Below are positions 22,030 through 31,511 of a DNA stretch of 64,000 nt, one piece after another. The stretch covers positions 2,294,001 to 2,358,000 of the forward strand of contig NZ_PDJG01000001.1 in the NCBI RefSeq assembly GCF_002564005.1. The letters are read 5' to 3'. The notes beneath the pieces are model-generated. The model was not told the origin of the DNA and did no database searches. It saw only the letters and a list, made by a program, of their open reading frames with translations. This DNA comes from Sanguibacter antarcticus. GTDB taxonomy: Bacteria; Actinomycetota; Actinomycetes; Actinomycetales; Cellulomonadaceae. Each line of letters starts with the position of its first letter. Within the stretch, counting starts at the first letter, position 1. The position numbers and the translations under genes are program-made.

Positions 22030-23487
22030 CTAGAGGAGGTCGCGGACCGCCGCGTACTGTTCCCTGATGACCGGCTCGACCGGTGCCTCGAACACCTTGG
22101 TGCCTGCGGGCGGGCCCCAGTCTGGGGCGTCGGCCTCGCCGGAGAGGGCCCAGGCTGCTTGGCGTGCGGCGCCATCGGCGACGTACTCCCCCGGCTGCGG
22201 CACCTCGATGGGGAGCCCGAAGACCTGCGGGGCGATGTGCCGCACCGCGTCGGACCGTGCTCCACCGCCGACGAGCAGCAGCCTGGTGACCTCGACGCCC
22301 TGGGCGCGCAGCGCGTCGAGCCCGTCGGCCAGGCCGCAGAGCATGCCCTCGACCGCGGCGCGCGCGAGGTGCGCCGGGGTGGTCGTGGCGAGGCGGAGAC
22401 CGTGGAGGGTCCCGGTCGCGTCGGGCCGGTTGGGTGTGCGTTCGCCCTCGAGGTACGGGACGAGGACGAGCCCGTCCGCGCCTGCTGGTGCGCTGAGCGC
22501 GAGCGCGGAGAGCCCGGCGTGGTCGACGCCGAGCATCCGGGCTGCGCCGTCGAGCACGCGGCTGGCGTTGAGGGTGCACGCGAGCGGGAGGTACGCCCCG
22601 GTCGCGTCGGAGAACCCGGCTGCCATGCCGGTCCCGTCCGCTGCAGGCACCGCCGAGACGGCGGAGACGACACCGGAGGTCCCGAGGGAGATCGTCACGT
22701 CACCGGGCACCATGCCGAGGCCCAGTGCGGCCGCGGCGTTGTCTCCGGCACCGGCACCGAGCACGAGGCCGTCGTCCAGACGGATGCTCTCGCCCGGCTC
22801 GAGGACCCGCGGGAGGACGATCCGTGAGGACGCGCCCTCGCCGAGGGCGAGGTCGAGCAGGTCGAGACGGTACTTGCCGGTGGTTCCCGAGAAGTAGCCG
22901 GTCCCTGAGGCGTCGGATCTGTCGGTGACGAGCGCGGAGAGGTCTCTGGCCGCGCCGGGCGTGCCGCCCGCACCGGAGATCTGCCAGGTCAGCCAGTCGT
23001 GCGGCAGGCACACGGCAGCGATCCGGGCGGCGTTCTCCGGCTCGTTCTGAGCCAGCCAGCGCAGCTTTGTCACGGTGAACGACGCGACGGGGACGGACCC
23101 GGTCGCGTCGGCCCACGCCTGCGGTCCGCCGAGCTCGGCCGTGAGGTCGATCGCGGCCTGGGCCGAGCGGGTGTCGTTCCACAGGAGCGCTGGACGGATG
23201 ACGTCGCCGTGCGCGTCGAGCACGACCATGCCGTGCTGCTGCCCGCCGACGGACAGCGCGGAGACGTCGTCGAGCCCGCCGGCGACGGCGACGGCGGCGC
23301 CGAAGGCCTCCCACCACGCGGCGGGGTCGACCTCGGTGCCGTCGGGGTGCGGCGCAGAGCCGAAGCGCACGAGCGCTCCGGTCTGCGCATCACGGACGAC
23401 GACCTTGCACGACTGCGTCGAGGAGTCGACGCCCGCCACCAGGGTCCGGGGGGACCCGGTGGTGGGCGACGTGGTGGGAGCCGTCAT
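22030..23487 (-). CDS. xylB: Xylulokinase
   Basis: The 485-residue FGGY-family kinase phosphorylates D-xylulose with ATP to D-xylulose 5-phosphate. It begins [15 protein letters not shown] (phosphate-binding loop 1), has [12 protein letters not shown] with the substrate-binding residues, [10 protein letters not shown], and the ATPase motifs [11 protein letters not shown] and [21 protein letters not shown], all typical of XylB. The ATG at 23487 overlaps the xylA stop (TGATG), giving a coupled xylA-xylB operon. A long repeat tract starts within five bases of its stop codon. Confidence 0.95.
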   Translation of the reverse strand: MTAPTTSPTTGSPRTLVAGVDSSTQSCKVVVRDAQTGALVRFGSAPHPDGTEVDPAAWWEAFGAAVAVAGGLDDVSALSVGGQQHGMVVLDAHGDVIRPALLWNDTRSAQAAIDLTAELGGPQAWADATGSVPVASFTVTKLRWLAQNEPENAARIAAVCLPHDWLTWQISGAGGTPGAARDLSALVTDRSDASGTGYFSGTTGKYRLDLLDLALGEGASSRIVLPRVLEPGESIRLDDGLVLGAGAGDNAAAALGLGMVPGDVTISLGTSGVVSAVSAVPAADGTGMAAGFSDATGAYLPLACTLNASRVLDGAARMLGVDHAGLSALALSAPAGADGLVLVPYLEGERTPNRPDATGTLHGLRLATTTPAHLARAAVEGMLCGLADGLDALRAQGVEVTRLLLVGGGARSDAVRHIAPQVFGLPIEVPQPGEYVADGAARQAAWALSGEADAPDWGPPAGTKVFEAPVEPVIREQYAAVRDLL

Positions 23488-24668
23488 CAGCCGATGAGGT
23501 GGCGCAGGGCCAGCTGGTTGAGGCTCACGAAGCCGAAGTCGCGCTGAGCGGCGGCCTCGGGGTCGAAGTCTTCGAACGCCGAGCGGTCGGCGAGAAGCTC
23601 GGTGACCGTCTCGCCGGCACCCAGCGTCGGGGTCGCGAGCTCGAAGATGCCGGCCTGCTCGAAGGCTGCCTGCACCTCGGGGTCGGCGCGGTACTCGCTC
23701 GACTTCCTGGCGAGCATCTCGTACATCTCCATGTTCGCGGACGCGGAGTCCCAGACGCCGCTCTCGACCTCGGTGCGCGAGGGCTTGTAGTCGAAGTGGC
23801 GTGGGCCGGTGTACCGGGGGCCGTCGGGCGTGCCCGGGAAGCCGTTCTCGACGAGGTCGACCGTGAAGAAGGCCGAGAGGAGGTCGCCGTGACCGAACAC
23901 GAGGTCCTGGTCGAACTTGATGGAGCGCTGACCGTTGAGGTCGATGTGGAAGAGCTTGTCCGACCACAGCGCCTGGGCGAGTCCGTGCGTGTAGTTGAGG
24001 CCTGCCATCTGCTCGTGGCCGGTCTCGGGGTTGAGCCCGACGATGTCGCCGTGCTCGAGCTCGGCGATGAAGCCGAGGGCGTGGCCGATGGTCGGGAGGA
24101 AGATGTCGCCGCGAGGCTCGTTCGGCTTGGGCTCGAGGGCGATCTTGATGTCGTAGCCCTTCTCCTTGATGTAGCCGGCGACGAGGTCGACTCCTTCGCG
24201 GTAGCGCTCGAAGGCGGCGTGCAGGTCCTTGGCGCCGTCGTACTCGGAGCCTTCGCGGCCGCCCCACATGACGAAGGTCTTGGCACCGAGCTCGGCGGTG
24301 AGGTCGACGTTGCGCAGGACCTTGCGCAGCGCGAAGCGGCGCACGGAGCGGTCGTTGGAGGTGAAGCCGCCGTCCTTGAACACGGGGTGGCTGAAGAGGT
24401 TGGTGGTGACCATCTCGATGGTCATGCCGCTCTCGTCGGCGGCGGTCTTCAGCTCGCCGAGGATGCGGTCGCGCGTGGCGTCGTCGGAGCCGAAGGGAAC
24501 CACGTCGTCGTCGTGGAAGGTGAAGCCCCACGCGCCGAGCTCGGCGAGCTTGCGCACGGAGGCGGCGGGGTCGCGGTGGGGGCGGGTCGCGGAACCGAAC
24601 TGGTCCTGCGCGTTCCAGCCCACGGTCCAGAGGCCGAAGGAGTAGTTGATTCCGGAGGGTGCAGACAC
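23487..24668 (-). CDS. xylA: Xylose isomerase
   Basis: This 393-residue TIM-barrel enzyme converts D-xylose to D-xylulose using two divalent metal ions. Visible features are [17 protein letters not shown] at the N-terminus, the catalytic His in [30 protein letters not shown], the ligand segment [14 protein letters not shown] (Glu and Lys of the active site), [10 protein letters not shown] and FHIDLNGQR. The size matches actinobacterial xylose isomerases (about 390 residues). The GTG at 24668 has GAGGAG six bases upstream. It leads the xylAB operon, divergent from xylR. Confidence 0.97.
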   Translation of the reverse strand: MSAPSGINYSFGLWTVGWNAQDQFGSATRPHRDPAASVRKLAELGAWGFTFHDDDVVPFGSDDATRDRILGELKTAADESGMTIEMVTTNLFSHPVFKDGGFTSNDRSVRRFALRKVLRNVDLTAELGAKTFVMWGGREGSEYDGAKDLHAAFERYREGVDLVAGYIKEKGYDIKIALEPKPNEPRGDIFLPTIGHALGFIAELEHGDIVGLNPETGHEQMAGLNYTHGLAQALWSDKLFHIDLNGQRSIKFDQDLVFGHGDLLSAFFTVDLVENGFPGTPDGPRYTGPRHFDYKPSRTEVESGVWDSASANMEMYEMLARKSSEYRADPEVQAAFEQAGIFELATPTLGAGETVTELLADRSAFEDFDPEAAAQRDFGFVSLNQLALRHLIG

Positions 24669-24715
24669 GGGGTTCTCCTCGTTGAGACTGTCGTCGTCGC
24701 GACCTGGCGTCGCGA

Positions 24716-24737
24716 TTAGTTGTATGGATGAACTTAA
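24716..24737. promoter_or_regulatory. Probable XylR operator
   Basis: TTAGTT, nine bases, then AACTTAA forms an approximate inverted repeat between divergent xylA and xylR. The half-sites resemble the TTAGTT...AACTAA operator of Bacillus XylR, also a ROK regulator. The overlap with the leader of xylA fits repression relieved by xylose. Confidence 0.6.
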
Positions 24738-24763
24738 CCCCATGAGCGGCTAAGGTCAACACC

Positions 24764-25987
24764 ATGGACACCAGCCCTGCAGTCGGGCAGCACTCGCTGC
24801 GCGAACAGAACCTCGCCGTCGTCGCACGCGAGATCTTCGCCGCGCACACCCCACCCTCGCGCGCCGAGGTCGCCACCGCGACCGGTCTCACGCGGGCCAC
24901 CGTCTCCGCCCTCGTCGACCGCCTCATCGAGTCGCACATCGTCGCCGAGCTCGCCCCCACCCACTCGCGCCGCGCCGGCCGCCCGGCCGTCCCGCTCGTC
25001 CCCGCCAGCGCCACGCTCGTCGGGATCGGCCTCGAGATCAACGTCGACTACCTCAGCGGCACCGTCCTCGACCTCACCGGCGCCACGCTCGCATCGATCA
25101 CCGCACCAGGGGACTTCCACGCGAGCGACCCCGCCCGCACCCTGCGCCTCCTCGGCGACCTCACCGCAGACCTCCTCGCCCACGTGCGCCGCGCCGGCGC
25201 CGCACCGCGCATCGCCGGCGTCCGCCTCGCCCTCCCCGGGCTCGTCGAGAGCCAGACCTCGACGCTGCGCACCGCGCCCAACCTCGGGTGGGCCGATCTC
25301 TCCCCCCTGGACACGAGTGCGATCGCCGCGCACGTCGACGGCGCACCGATCACCCTCGCCAACGAAGCCAACCTCGCAGCGCTCGCCCAGCTCTCCCGCC
25401 TACGCACCGACGACAGCACGCCCGACTCGTTCCTCTACGTGTCCGCAGACGTCGGGATCGGCGCTGCGATCGTCCTCGACCGGGGGCTCTTCCTCGGCGG
25501 CCGCGGATGGAGCGGCGAGCTCGGGCACGTCGTCGTCGACCCTGCCGGGCCCGCCTGCTCGTGCGGCGCGACCGGGTGCCTCGAGCAGTACGCCGGCACC
25601 GACGCCCTCCTGCGCGCCGCGCGCCTGCCCCGAGGCTCGACGATCGCCGACCTCGTCGACGCCGTGAGCGACTGCGACGCCGCCGCCGTCGCAGCCCTCG
25701 ACCGCGCAGGCCACGCCCTCGGCGCGGCGCTCGCCGACTTCGTCAACCTCATCGACGTCCCGACGATCCTCCTCGGCGGCGCGTACTCCGAGCTCGCCGA
25801 CCTCCTCGAGCAGGTCGTCCTCACCGAGCTGACCACGCGGGTGCTCGCTGCCCGGTGGTCGACCTTCGCGGTGCACCGCGCACCGGTCGGCACCGGTGCG
25901 GCCACCATCGGCGGAGCGCGCCAGGCTCTCGCCGACGTCGTGAGCGACCCGACCCCCTGGCTTGCAGCCCCGCGGCCACCCGGCTAG
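24764..25987 (+). CDS. xylR: ROK-family xylose repressor XylR
   Basis: A 407-residue ROK regulator with an N-terminal winged helix ([46 protein letters not shown]) and a ROK sugar-kinase-like domain. The latter carries [45 protein letters not shown] and the zinc-binding [14 protein letters not shown] cysteines. Members repress xylose genes until xylose binds. It is divergent from xylAB with an operator-like repeat between. The ATG at 24764 follows AAGGT at suitable spacing. No xylose transporter is in the window. Confidence 0.93.
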   Translation: MDTSPAVGQHSLREQNLAVVAREIFAAHTPPSRAEVATATGLTRATVSALVDRLIESHIVAELAPTHSRRAGRPAVPLVPASATLVGIGLEINVDYLSGTVLDLTGATLASITAPGDFHASDPARTLRLLGDLTADLLAHVRRAGAAPRIAGVRLALPGLVESQTSTLRTAPNLGWADLSPLDTSAIAAHVDGAPITLANEANLAALAQLSRLRTDDSTPDSFLYVSADVGIGAAIVLDRGLFLGGRGWSGELGHVVVDPAGPACSCGATGCLEQYAGTDALLRAARLPRGSTIADLVDAVSDCDAAAVAALDRAGHALGAALADFVNLIDVPTILLGGAYSELADLLEQVVLTELTTRVLAARWSTFAVHRAPVGTGAATIGGARQALADVVSDPTPWLAAPRPPG

Positions 25988-26031
25988 GTATCGTTCTCGC
26001 ATGCTCACGACGCCCACCTCGACCGGACCCG

Positions 26032-28293
26032 ATGCCTGACCCCGACGAGCCGCTGCTCGCGCCCGACGAGGTCGTCGACCTCGACAACTGCGCGCGCGAG
26101 CCCATCCACATCCCCGGACGCGTCCAGCCACGCGGGTGCCTGATCGCCCTGCGCGCCGTGAACCTCGTCGTCCTGCAGTGCTCGACGAACGTCGCCGACC
26201 AGCTCGGACGCTCCGCGCAGGAGATCCTGGGCCAGCCCCTCGACGTGGCCATCGGCGCGTCCGGGGCGAACCTTGTGGCACGACACCTCATGACCTCACC
26301 ACGCCTGCAGGGACGCAACCCCCTCCTCGTCGAGGTCGACGTCGACGGCCAGACTCTCGAGATGGACGCGATCCTGCACCGTCCACCGACCGCCGACGGC
26401 CGCCCGGACGACGCGCTCGTCGTCATCGAGCTGGAACGACCCCAGGGCCCACGTCCGCTCACCTTCGGAAACACGTACGAGGCCGTCCGCGACGCCGTCG
26501 TCGACCTCAACAGCGCCGGCTCCCTCGACCAGATCTTCGAGCTCGCCGCACGCCACGTCCGCACCCTCACGCGCTTCGACCGCGTGATGATCTACCAGTT
26601 CGACGCGGACCACAACGGCATGGTCGTCGCCGAGGCCAAGCGTGCGGACCTCGTCCCGTTCCTCGGGCTGCGCTACCCCGCCTCGGACATCCCTGCCCAG
26701 GCCCGCGCGCTGTACGAGAAGAGCTGGATCCGCCTCATCTCGGACGTCGCGTACACACCGTCGGAGATCGTCCCGACGGTCAACCCCGTGCGGAGCGCCC
26801 CGCTCGACCTCACCCACGCGACCCTGCGCAGCGTCTCCCCCCTCCACCTCGAGTACCTCGCCAACATGGGCGTCCGGGCATCGATGTCGATCTCCCTCAT
26901 GCGCGACGACCGGCTCTGGGGGCTCATCGCCTGCCATCACTACGCCGGCCCGCACGAGCCCTCCTACGGGGTGCGAGCGGCCGCGGAGTTCCTCGGCTCG
27001 ACCCTGTCCCTGCGGCTCGTCGCCCAGGTGGAGGAGGACCGTCTCACCGAGTCCCGCCGTGCAGCCGCGATCCTCGCGCGACTCGTGGCACGAAGCCGCG
27101 ACGAGGTGCGCCGTCTCGGGGAGGCACTCACCGACGACGACGGCCTCCTCACGCTCACGCACGCCGACGGCGTGGTCCTCTTCACGGAGGGTGACCTCAC
27201 GACGACGGGCGACGTCCCCGACGAGCCGACCTGCCGCGCCCTGGTCGACTGGGTGTGCGCGCAGGAGGAAGAGATCGTCGTCACCGACTCGATGACCCTG
27301 TCAGCCCCGTCCCTGCCGTCGGCCCCAGAAGCGACGGGGATGCTCGCTGCACGGCTGCCCGACGGGCAGGCGGTGCTCTGGCTCCGGCACGAGACGAGCC
27401 GCGACGTCGACTGGGGCGGCGACCCGCACGACAAGGTCCGCTCGACGACGCTCGACGGAGACGTCCGGCTGAGCCCGCGCAAGTCCTTCGACCTCTGGCG
27501 AGAGGTCGTCCGAGGGCACAGCGAGGCGTGGAACTCCGACGTGGTCGACGCCGCCTCCTCGATCCGCAGCCACCTCGTCGAGGCTCTCTACCTGCGTGCA
27601 CGACGCGACGACCGTGCGGCGGAGGCGATGCAGCGCTCGATGCTGCCGTCGTCGTTGCCCGCCCCGCGTGGCTGGACCCTCGAGGCCCGCTACGAGACCG
27701 CGGACGGCGGACGCATCGGAGGCGACTGGTACGACGCCCTCATGCTGCCGAGCGGGACCCTCGCCGCGGTCGTCGGAGACGTGGCGGGGCACGGCCCCCG
27801 GGCCGCGGCAGTCATGGGGCAGGTGCGCAACGCCTTGCGTGCGGTGCTCGTCCGCGACGAGGACCCAGCCCGTGCCGTCGCCGAGCTCGATCGCGTCGTG
27901 CGGTGGATCCTTCCCGACCAGTTCGCAACCGTGCTGGTGGCTCTCGTCGACCTCGACGACGGCACTGTCCGGTACGCCTCGGCCGGCCATCCTGCGCCGC
28001 TCCTGCTCGCCGCCGACAACTCCTCGGTGTGGCCGCGGCCGCTCGGCTCCGCTCCGTTGGGGGTCCTCTCGGGCGAGGTGCGGTCTGGTCGACTCGAGAT
28101 CCCGGCCGGTGGCGGCATCGCCTTCTTCACCGACGGTCTTGTCGAGCGTCGCACCGAGTCCCTGCACGACGGCGTGGAGCGTCTCCAGCAGGCGCTGACC
28201 TCAGGGCGTGGGATCGACGACGCGATGGCTCTGTCCCATGCGTCCGGCGCCTACGACGACGCGACCCTCTTGATCCTCTGCCGAGACCGGTGA
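26032..28293 (+). CDS. Bacteriophytochrome fused to a SpoIIE/PP2C phosphatase
   Basis: The 753-residue protein reads as a photoreceptor with a phosphatase output. The N-terminal PAS carries DLDNCAREPIHIPGRVQPRG with a cysteine at position 20, the biliverdin attachment site of bacteriophytochromes. The GAF domain has YPASDIPAQARALYEKSWIRLISDV (PASDIP motif, about residue 217) and LRSVSPLHLEYLANMGV with the chromophore-contacting His. The PHY domain has SPRKSFDLWREVVRGHSEAW. From about 545 the PP2C (RsbU/SpoIIE) domain has GGDWYD, GDVAGHG, ASAGHPAP, FFTDGLVERR and a final DDATLLIL. It likely dephosphorylates a STAS anti-sigma antagonist in response to red/far-red light. No histidine-kinase module is present. 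The start ATG lacks a strong ribosome site. Confidence 0.92.
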   Translation: MPDPDEPLLAPDEVVDLDNCAREPIHIPGRVQPRGCLIALRAVNLVVLQCSTNVADQLGRSAQEILGQPLDVAIGASGANLVARHLMTSPRLQGRNPLLVEVDVDGQTLEMDAILHRPPTADGRPDDALVVIELERPQGPRPLTFGNTYEAVRDAVVDLNSAGSLDQIFELAARHVRTLTRFDRVMIYQFDADHNGMVVAEAKRADLVPFLGLRYPASDIPAQARALYEKSWIRLISDVAYTPSEIVPTVNPVRSAPLDLTHATLRSVSPLHLEYLANMGVRASMSISLMRDDRLWGLIACHHYAGPHEPSYGVRAAAEFLGSTLSLRLVAQVEEDRLTESRRAAAILARLVARSRDEVRRLGEALTDDDGLLTLTHADGVVLFTEGDLTTTGDVPDEPTCRALVDWVCAQEEEIVVTDSMTLSAPSLPSAPEATGMLAARLPDGQAVLWLRHETSRDVDWGGDPHDKVRSTTLDGDVRLSPRKSFDLWREVVRGHSEAWNSDVVDAASSIRSHLVEALYLRARRDDRAAEAMQRSMLPSSLPAPRGWTLEARYETADGGRIGGDWYDALMLPSGTLAAVVGDVAGHGPRAAAVMGQVRNALRAVLVRDEDPARAVAELDRVVRWILPDQFATVLVALVDLDDGTVRYASAGHPAPLLLAADNSSVWPRPLGSAPLGVLSGEVRSGRLEIPAGGGIAFFTDGLVERRTESLHDGVERLQQALTSGRGIDDAMALSHASGAYDDATLLILCRDR

Positions 28294-28331
28294 GGTGCGG
28301 AGCGCCTGGGGCGGGCCGGCTGCTCGGCGGC

Positions 28332-28688
28332 TCAGGACTCCGGAGCCGCCGGGACGAGCCGGAACATCTCGGTGAGCCCTGTGACGTCGATGATCCACCG
28401 GACACGCTCGGGAACGTTGGTCAGGGTCGGCACCTCGTCTTCAGGGGTCGCACGCCGTGCGTCGTAGAGGATCCGCAGGCCGCTCGAGTCGATGAAGGTC
28501 ACGTCGCTCATGTCGACGTCGACGGGGGTCGCCGAGCGGCGGTCGACAGACCACACCTCACGGAACTTCTCGTGCACGGAGATGTCGATCTCTCCCGTGA
28601 GGATCCAGCGGCTCTCGTTCTTGTCGTCGAGCGCGAACGCTCCGACCTCGGCGTTGCCCATGGTCTCCTTCAGTCGCTCTGGCGTCAT
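28332..28688 (-). CDS. STAS-domain anti-sigma factor antagonist
   Basis: A 118-residue RsbV/SpoIIAA-like protein: SRWILTGEIDISVHEKFREVW, then VDVDMSDVTFIDSSGLRILYDARRA with the regulatory DSSGL (Ser68 or Ser69) phosphorylated by the partner anti-sigma kinase. The unphosphorylated form sequesters the kinase and frees a sigma factor. It lies between the light-gated phosphatase and the HATPase gene, facing the former 3' to 3'. Start ATG 28688 gives a possibly leaderless message; ATG 28661 with AAGGAG is an alternative. Confidence 0.88.
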   Translation of the reverse strand: MTPERLKETMGNAEVGAFALDDKNESRWILTGEIDISVHEKFREVWSVDRRSATPVDVDMSDVTFIDSSGLRILYDARRATPEDEVPTLTNVPERVRWIIDVTGLTEMFRLVPAAPES

Positions 28689-28706
28689 CAACAGCACACT
28701 ATTGCA

Positions 28707-28724
28707 GAACGGTGCGGACCGTTC
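28707..28724. promoter_or_regulatory. Palindrome between the STAS and anti-sigma kinase genes
   Basis: GAACGGT, four bases, ACCGTTC is a perfect inverted repeat. It overlaps the promoter zone of the STAS gene, whose start is 20 bp away, and lies upstream of the divergent HATPase gene. No regulator can be named. Confidence 0.45.
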
Positions 28725-28867
28725 CACACGAGCGCCACCTATCCTGTGAGCCTCTGCTGCGGACGAACGCAGGCCGTCGCGTCACGCAGCGAGCCTCGCG
28801 ACGCGATGGCATAGTTCGACTTCTGTTTCACACCCCCACAAGCCGACCCCGAGGAGAGGTTCATCGA

Positions 28868-29311
28868 GTGAGCGAGATCAAAGCAGGGCGACCACCGGAG
28901 AACTTCGAGGTCTGTCGTACGTGGTTGCTCGACTCGATCGAAGGTCTCGGCCAGCTCAGAGGATCGCTCTTCAAGGAGCTCACGGGTGACGAGTTCCGCT
29001 CAGGCTCGGCGCTCGACGACGTCCCCGAGAAGATGGTGCTCGTCGTGAGCGAGCTCGCGACGAACGCCCTTCGCCACGGAAAGCCGCCGACGATCGTCAC
29101 TCTCATGGCGAACACCGACGAGCACCTCCTGGACGTCGCCGACCACGACGTGTCCAGCGAGCCGGTCATCGCCCAGGCGCGAGAGATGGGCGCCGGCGGT
29201 TTCGGCCTCGTCCTCGCCCAGCGGCTCGCCTTCGACGTCGGCTGGTACGTGACCGACCGCACCAAGCACATCTGGGCACGTTTCCCGTTCCACCACGAGC
29301 CGCAGGCCTGA
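28868..29311 (+). CDS. RsbW/SpoIIAB-like anti-sigma factor (HATPase serine kinase)
   Basis: A 147-residue GHKL-fold ATP-binding protein. The N-box is VVSELATNALRHGKPPTIV, the next motif VADHDVSSEPV replaces the usual D-x-G with DHDVSS, and GAGGFGLVLAQRLAFDVGWY is the glycine-rich lid. Members bind a sigma factor or phosphorylate the STAS antagonist. The GTG at 28868 is preceded by GAGGAGAGG. It is divergent from the STAS gene, and with the phytochrome-phosphatase these three form a complete partner-switch minus the sigma factor, which must be encoded elsewhere. Confidence 0.88.
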   Translation: MSEIKAGRPPENFEVCRTWLLDSIEGLGQLRGSLFKELTGDEFRSGSALDDVPEKMVLVVSELATNALRHGKPPTIVTLMANTDEHLLDVADHDVSSEPVIAQAREMGAGGFGLVLAQRLAFDVGWYVTDRTKHIWARFPFHHEPQA

Positions 29312-29472
29312 CCGACCCAGACCTGCAGCACCGGGCCTGTCGCCGACGCGGCCCTGGCTCGTCAGACCTGCTGCCTCGGGGAGGCATCATTTTCGGGAGC
29401 GAACGGACGGATCACCCAGGGCTCTTGTCCTCGAGGATTCAAGTACCCGCGGTAGGTGTCGATACGTCAGGC

Positions 29473-30777
29473 ATGGTCAACCGCCAACCGCTGGAGCTCG
29501 CTGACGTCGACCGCGTGGTCGCGCGTCTCCTCCGGACTCACCCTGGAGCGACCGTCGCCGGTCTTCGTGCCGACGGCTCGCTCGTCGCTGCTCCCCCGGC
29601 CCTCCGCCTCGGCCGCCAGCGCCAGCGCCAGGCCGACCGGCTGATCCACACCCACCGTTCGTTGCACGCGCCGAGCGCGCTCGACCTCGTCGCACCCGCT
29701 CACCGTGAGCGCGTCGCCCACGCATGGGACGCGGTCCTGCGCGCACGGGTCGCCGACACCACGGTCGACCTCGTCGACGGTGGCGCCGTGGCACTCCACC
29801 TCGTGGACGCCCGCCCGCGCCACGGAGTCCTGCTCGCCGTCATCACCACGGAGGACGGCCGCAGCGAGATCGACCGGATCCGCGCGGACCACGAGCAGCT
29901 GCGTGCCCGCGAGCAGCTCCTCCACCGGCTGACCGAGACGCTTCCGTCCGGAGTCGTCCAGATCGACGAGGCCGGGCGGATCGTCCACAAGAACGACCGC
30001 ACGGCGCTTCTCGTGGGCAACCCTGCCGCGACCACGCTCGTGGACCAGCTCGGCTGGTGCGCGCCGGAAGACTCCGCGCTCGTCAGGGACACCATCGAGG
30101 CGGTGCTCACCCGCGCCCAGGACGGCGACATCGAGGTGAAGGTGGACGCCCCGGGTCTCGCACGACGCGTCTTCCACGTCGCGCTGCGTGCGCTCACCAC
30201 CGACACGGGCCAGGTCTCCGGCGCGATCTGCTCGCTCACAGACGTGACGCAGGCCAGCGTCCTGCGCCACGAGCTCGCGGTGCGCGCCACTGTCGACTCG
30301 CTCACCGGGTGCCACAACCGGGCGTCGATCATGGCGACCCTGCACGGCGCCATGGCTGGCGAGAAGACGGTCACGCAGCGGGGGATCGCTGTGATCTTCG
30401 TCGACCTCGACCGCTTCAAGTCCGTCAACGACCGCTTCGGTCACGCGATGGGCGACGCCGTCCTTGCCGCGGCAGCCGACCGGATGCGGACCGGGAGCCG
30501 GTCCCGCGACGTCGTCGGCCGGGTCGGTGGCGACGAGTTCGTCGTCGTGTGCCCCGACGTGGGCGGCCCTGCCGACGCTCTGCACACTGCGCAACGCATC
30601 GCTGACCTCCTCCGCGAGCCGGTCGAGCACCAGGGCATGACGATCGCGACGAGCGCCAGCGTCGGGGTGGCGTGGACCGACAGCTTCGAGGAGTCTCCCG
30701 ACGCGCTCGTCGCCGAGGCAGACGCCGCGATGTACCGCTCGAAGCGCGCAGGGACGGGCCAGGCTGTCGGTCAGTGA
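29473..30777 (+). CDS. PAS-GGDEF diguanylate cyclase
   Basis: The 434-residue soluble protein has two PAS-like sensory segments (about 20-130 and 150-260) followed by a GGDEF domain. The catalytic region has DSLTGCHNRASIM, FVDLDRFKSVNDRFGHAMGD and VGRVGGDEFVVVCP with an intact GGDEF. RSRD five residues before GGDEF is the inhibitory I-site (RxxD), so product feedback is expected. It should make c-di-GMP from two GTP. The ATG at 29473 has a -10-like GATACG seven bases before it and no ribosome site, suggesting a leaderless message; a longer TTG start is possible. It adjoins the partner-switch genes. Confidence 0.9.
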   Translation: MVNRQPLELADVDRVVARLLRTHPGATVAGLRADGSLVAAPPALRLGRQRQRQADRLIHTHRSLHAPSALDLVAPAHRERVAHAWDAVLRARVADTTVDLVDGGAVALHLVDARPRHGVLLAVITTEDGRSEIDRIRADHEQLRAREQLLHRLTETLPSGVVQIDEAGRIVHKNDRTALLVGNPAATTLVDQLGWCAPEDSALVRDTIEAVLTRAQDGDIEVKVDAPGLARRVFHVALRALTTDTGQVSGAICSLTDVTQASVLRHELAVRATVDSLTGCHNRASIMATLHGAMAGEKTVTQRGIAVIFVDLDRFKSVNDRFGHAMGDAVLAAAADRMRTGSRSRDVVGRVGGDEFVVVCPDVGGPADALHTAQRIADLLREPVEHQGMTIATSASVGVAWTDSFEESPDALVAEADAAMYRSKRAGTGQAVGQ

Positions 30778-30787
30778 CCGCCCGGGC

Positions 30788-31507
30788 TCAGCGTGGGAGC
30801 GGGGCCTCCCCGAGGAGCCATGCCACCTCGCTGCGCAGCAGCGTCCGACGGGTGGCCGAGTCGTACGAGCGGACGTCGTGCCCGAGGCTGTCGTAGACGA
30901 CGCGGACACCGCCGGCCTCGTGCACCCACACGACCGGGTGCACCACCCCGTCGTGCCGCTGGGTGAGCAAGACCTGTACCTCCGGGGAGACCCGCAGGTA
31001 GCTGTACCGCTCGTCGAACGCGGTCACCGCACCCGACACCCGTGAGACGAGCGGCGAGACCACCGGATGGTCAGGATCCGAGACCGTGAACGTCGCCGGG
31101 CCGATCGGCGGGTGCATCGACATCCCCTCGACCCACCGGCCGCCGAGGATGCGCTCCCAGTGCTCGCTGTCGGCGAAGGAGCTCGCCGACTGGTGGAGCC
31201 CGAGCACCGGCCGCCCTGCGTCGGCCCACGCGCGGACCGACTCGTGGAACGGGGCCCATGAGGCGTCGTCGCCGTCGTGCTCGGCGTCGGTCCGGCCCGG
31301 GGAGGTGTTCACGACGAGCAGGTCGAAGCCTGCGGTCTGCAGGTCGTCGAGGGCGTCACGAAACGACCCACGGACGACGACCTCGTGGCCCGCCTCGCTG
31401 AGCACCGTCGCGACCCGGTGCGAGGTCGCGGCCATGTCGTGCCACACGTCCTCGTACCGGCCGCGACCGGACACCAGGAGAATCTTCTTCACGTCTGAGG
31501 AGGTCAT
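30788..31507 (-). CDS. ThuA-like domain protein
   Basis: A 239-residue protein of the ThuA (glutamine-amidotransferase-like) fold: KKILLVSGRGRYEDVWHDMAATSHRVATVL at the start, FDLLVVNTSPGR, RPVLGLHQSASSF at the nucleophile-elbow position (His-Gln-Ser rather than Cys), and DSLGHDVRSY near the end. Family members act in sugar (trehalose, glucoside) metabolism by uncertain chemistry. The start lies four bases after the aldo-keto reductase stop, so the two form an operon. It converges on the GGDEF gene with a ten-base gap. Confidence 0.85.
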   Translation of the reverse strand: MTSSDVKKILLVSGRGRYEDVWHDMAATSHRVATVLSEAGHEVVVRGSFRDALDDLQTAGFDLLVVNTSPGRTDAEHDGDDASWAPFHESVRAWADAGRPVLGLHQSASSFADSEHWERILGGRWVEGMSMHPPIGPATFTVSDPDHPVVSPLVSRVSGAVTAFDERYSYLRVSPEVQVLLTQRHDGVVHPVVWVHEAGGVRVVYDSLGHDVRSYDSATRRTLLRSEVAWLLGEAPLPR

Positions 31508-31511
31508 GGCG

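Noticed and set aside
21426..22673. Long open frames through the pentanucleotide tract with Pro/Ala/Arg repeats
   Set aside because: Five-base periodicity opens every frame. No start signal or conserved sequence is present, and the frames overlap xylB.
23499..24719. A 406-codon open frame antisense to xylA
   Set aside because: It mirrors xylA codon structure, is rich in Val/Glu/Asp runs, has no family signature and no ribosome site. High-GC third positions open the opposite frame.
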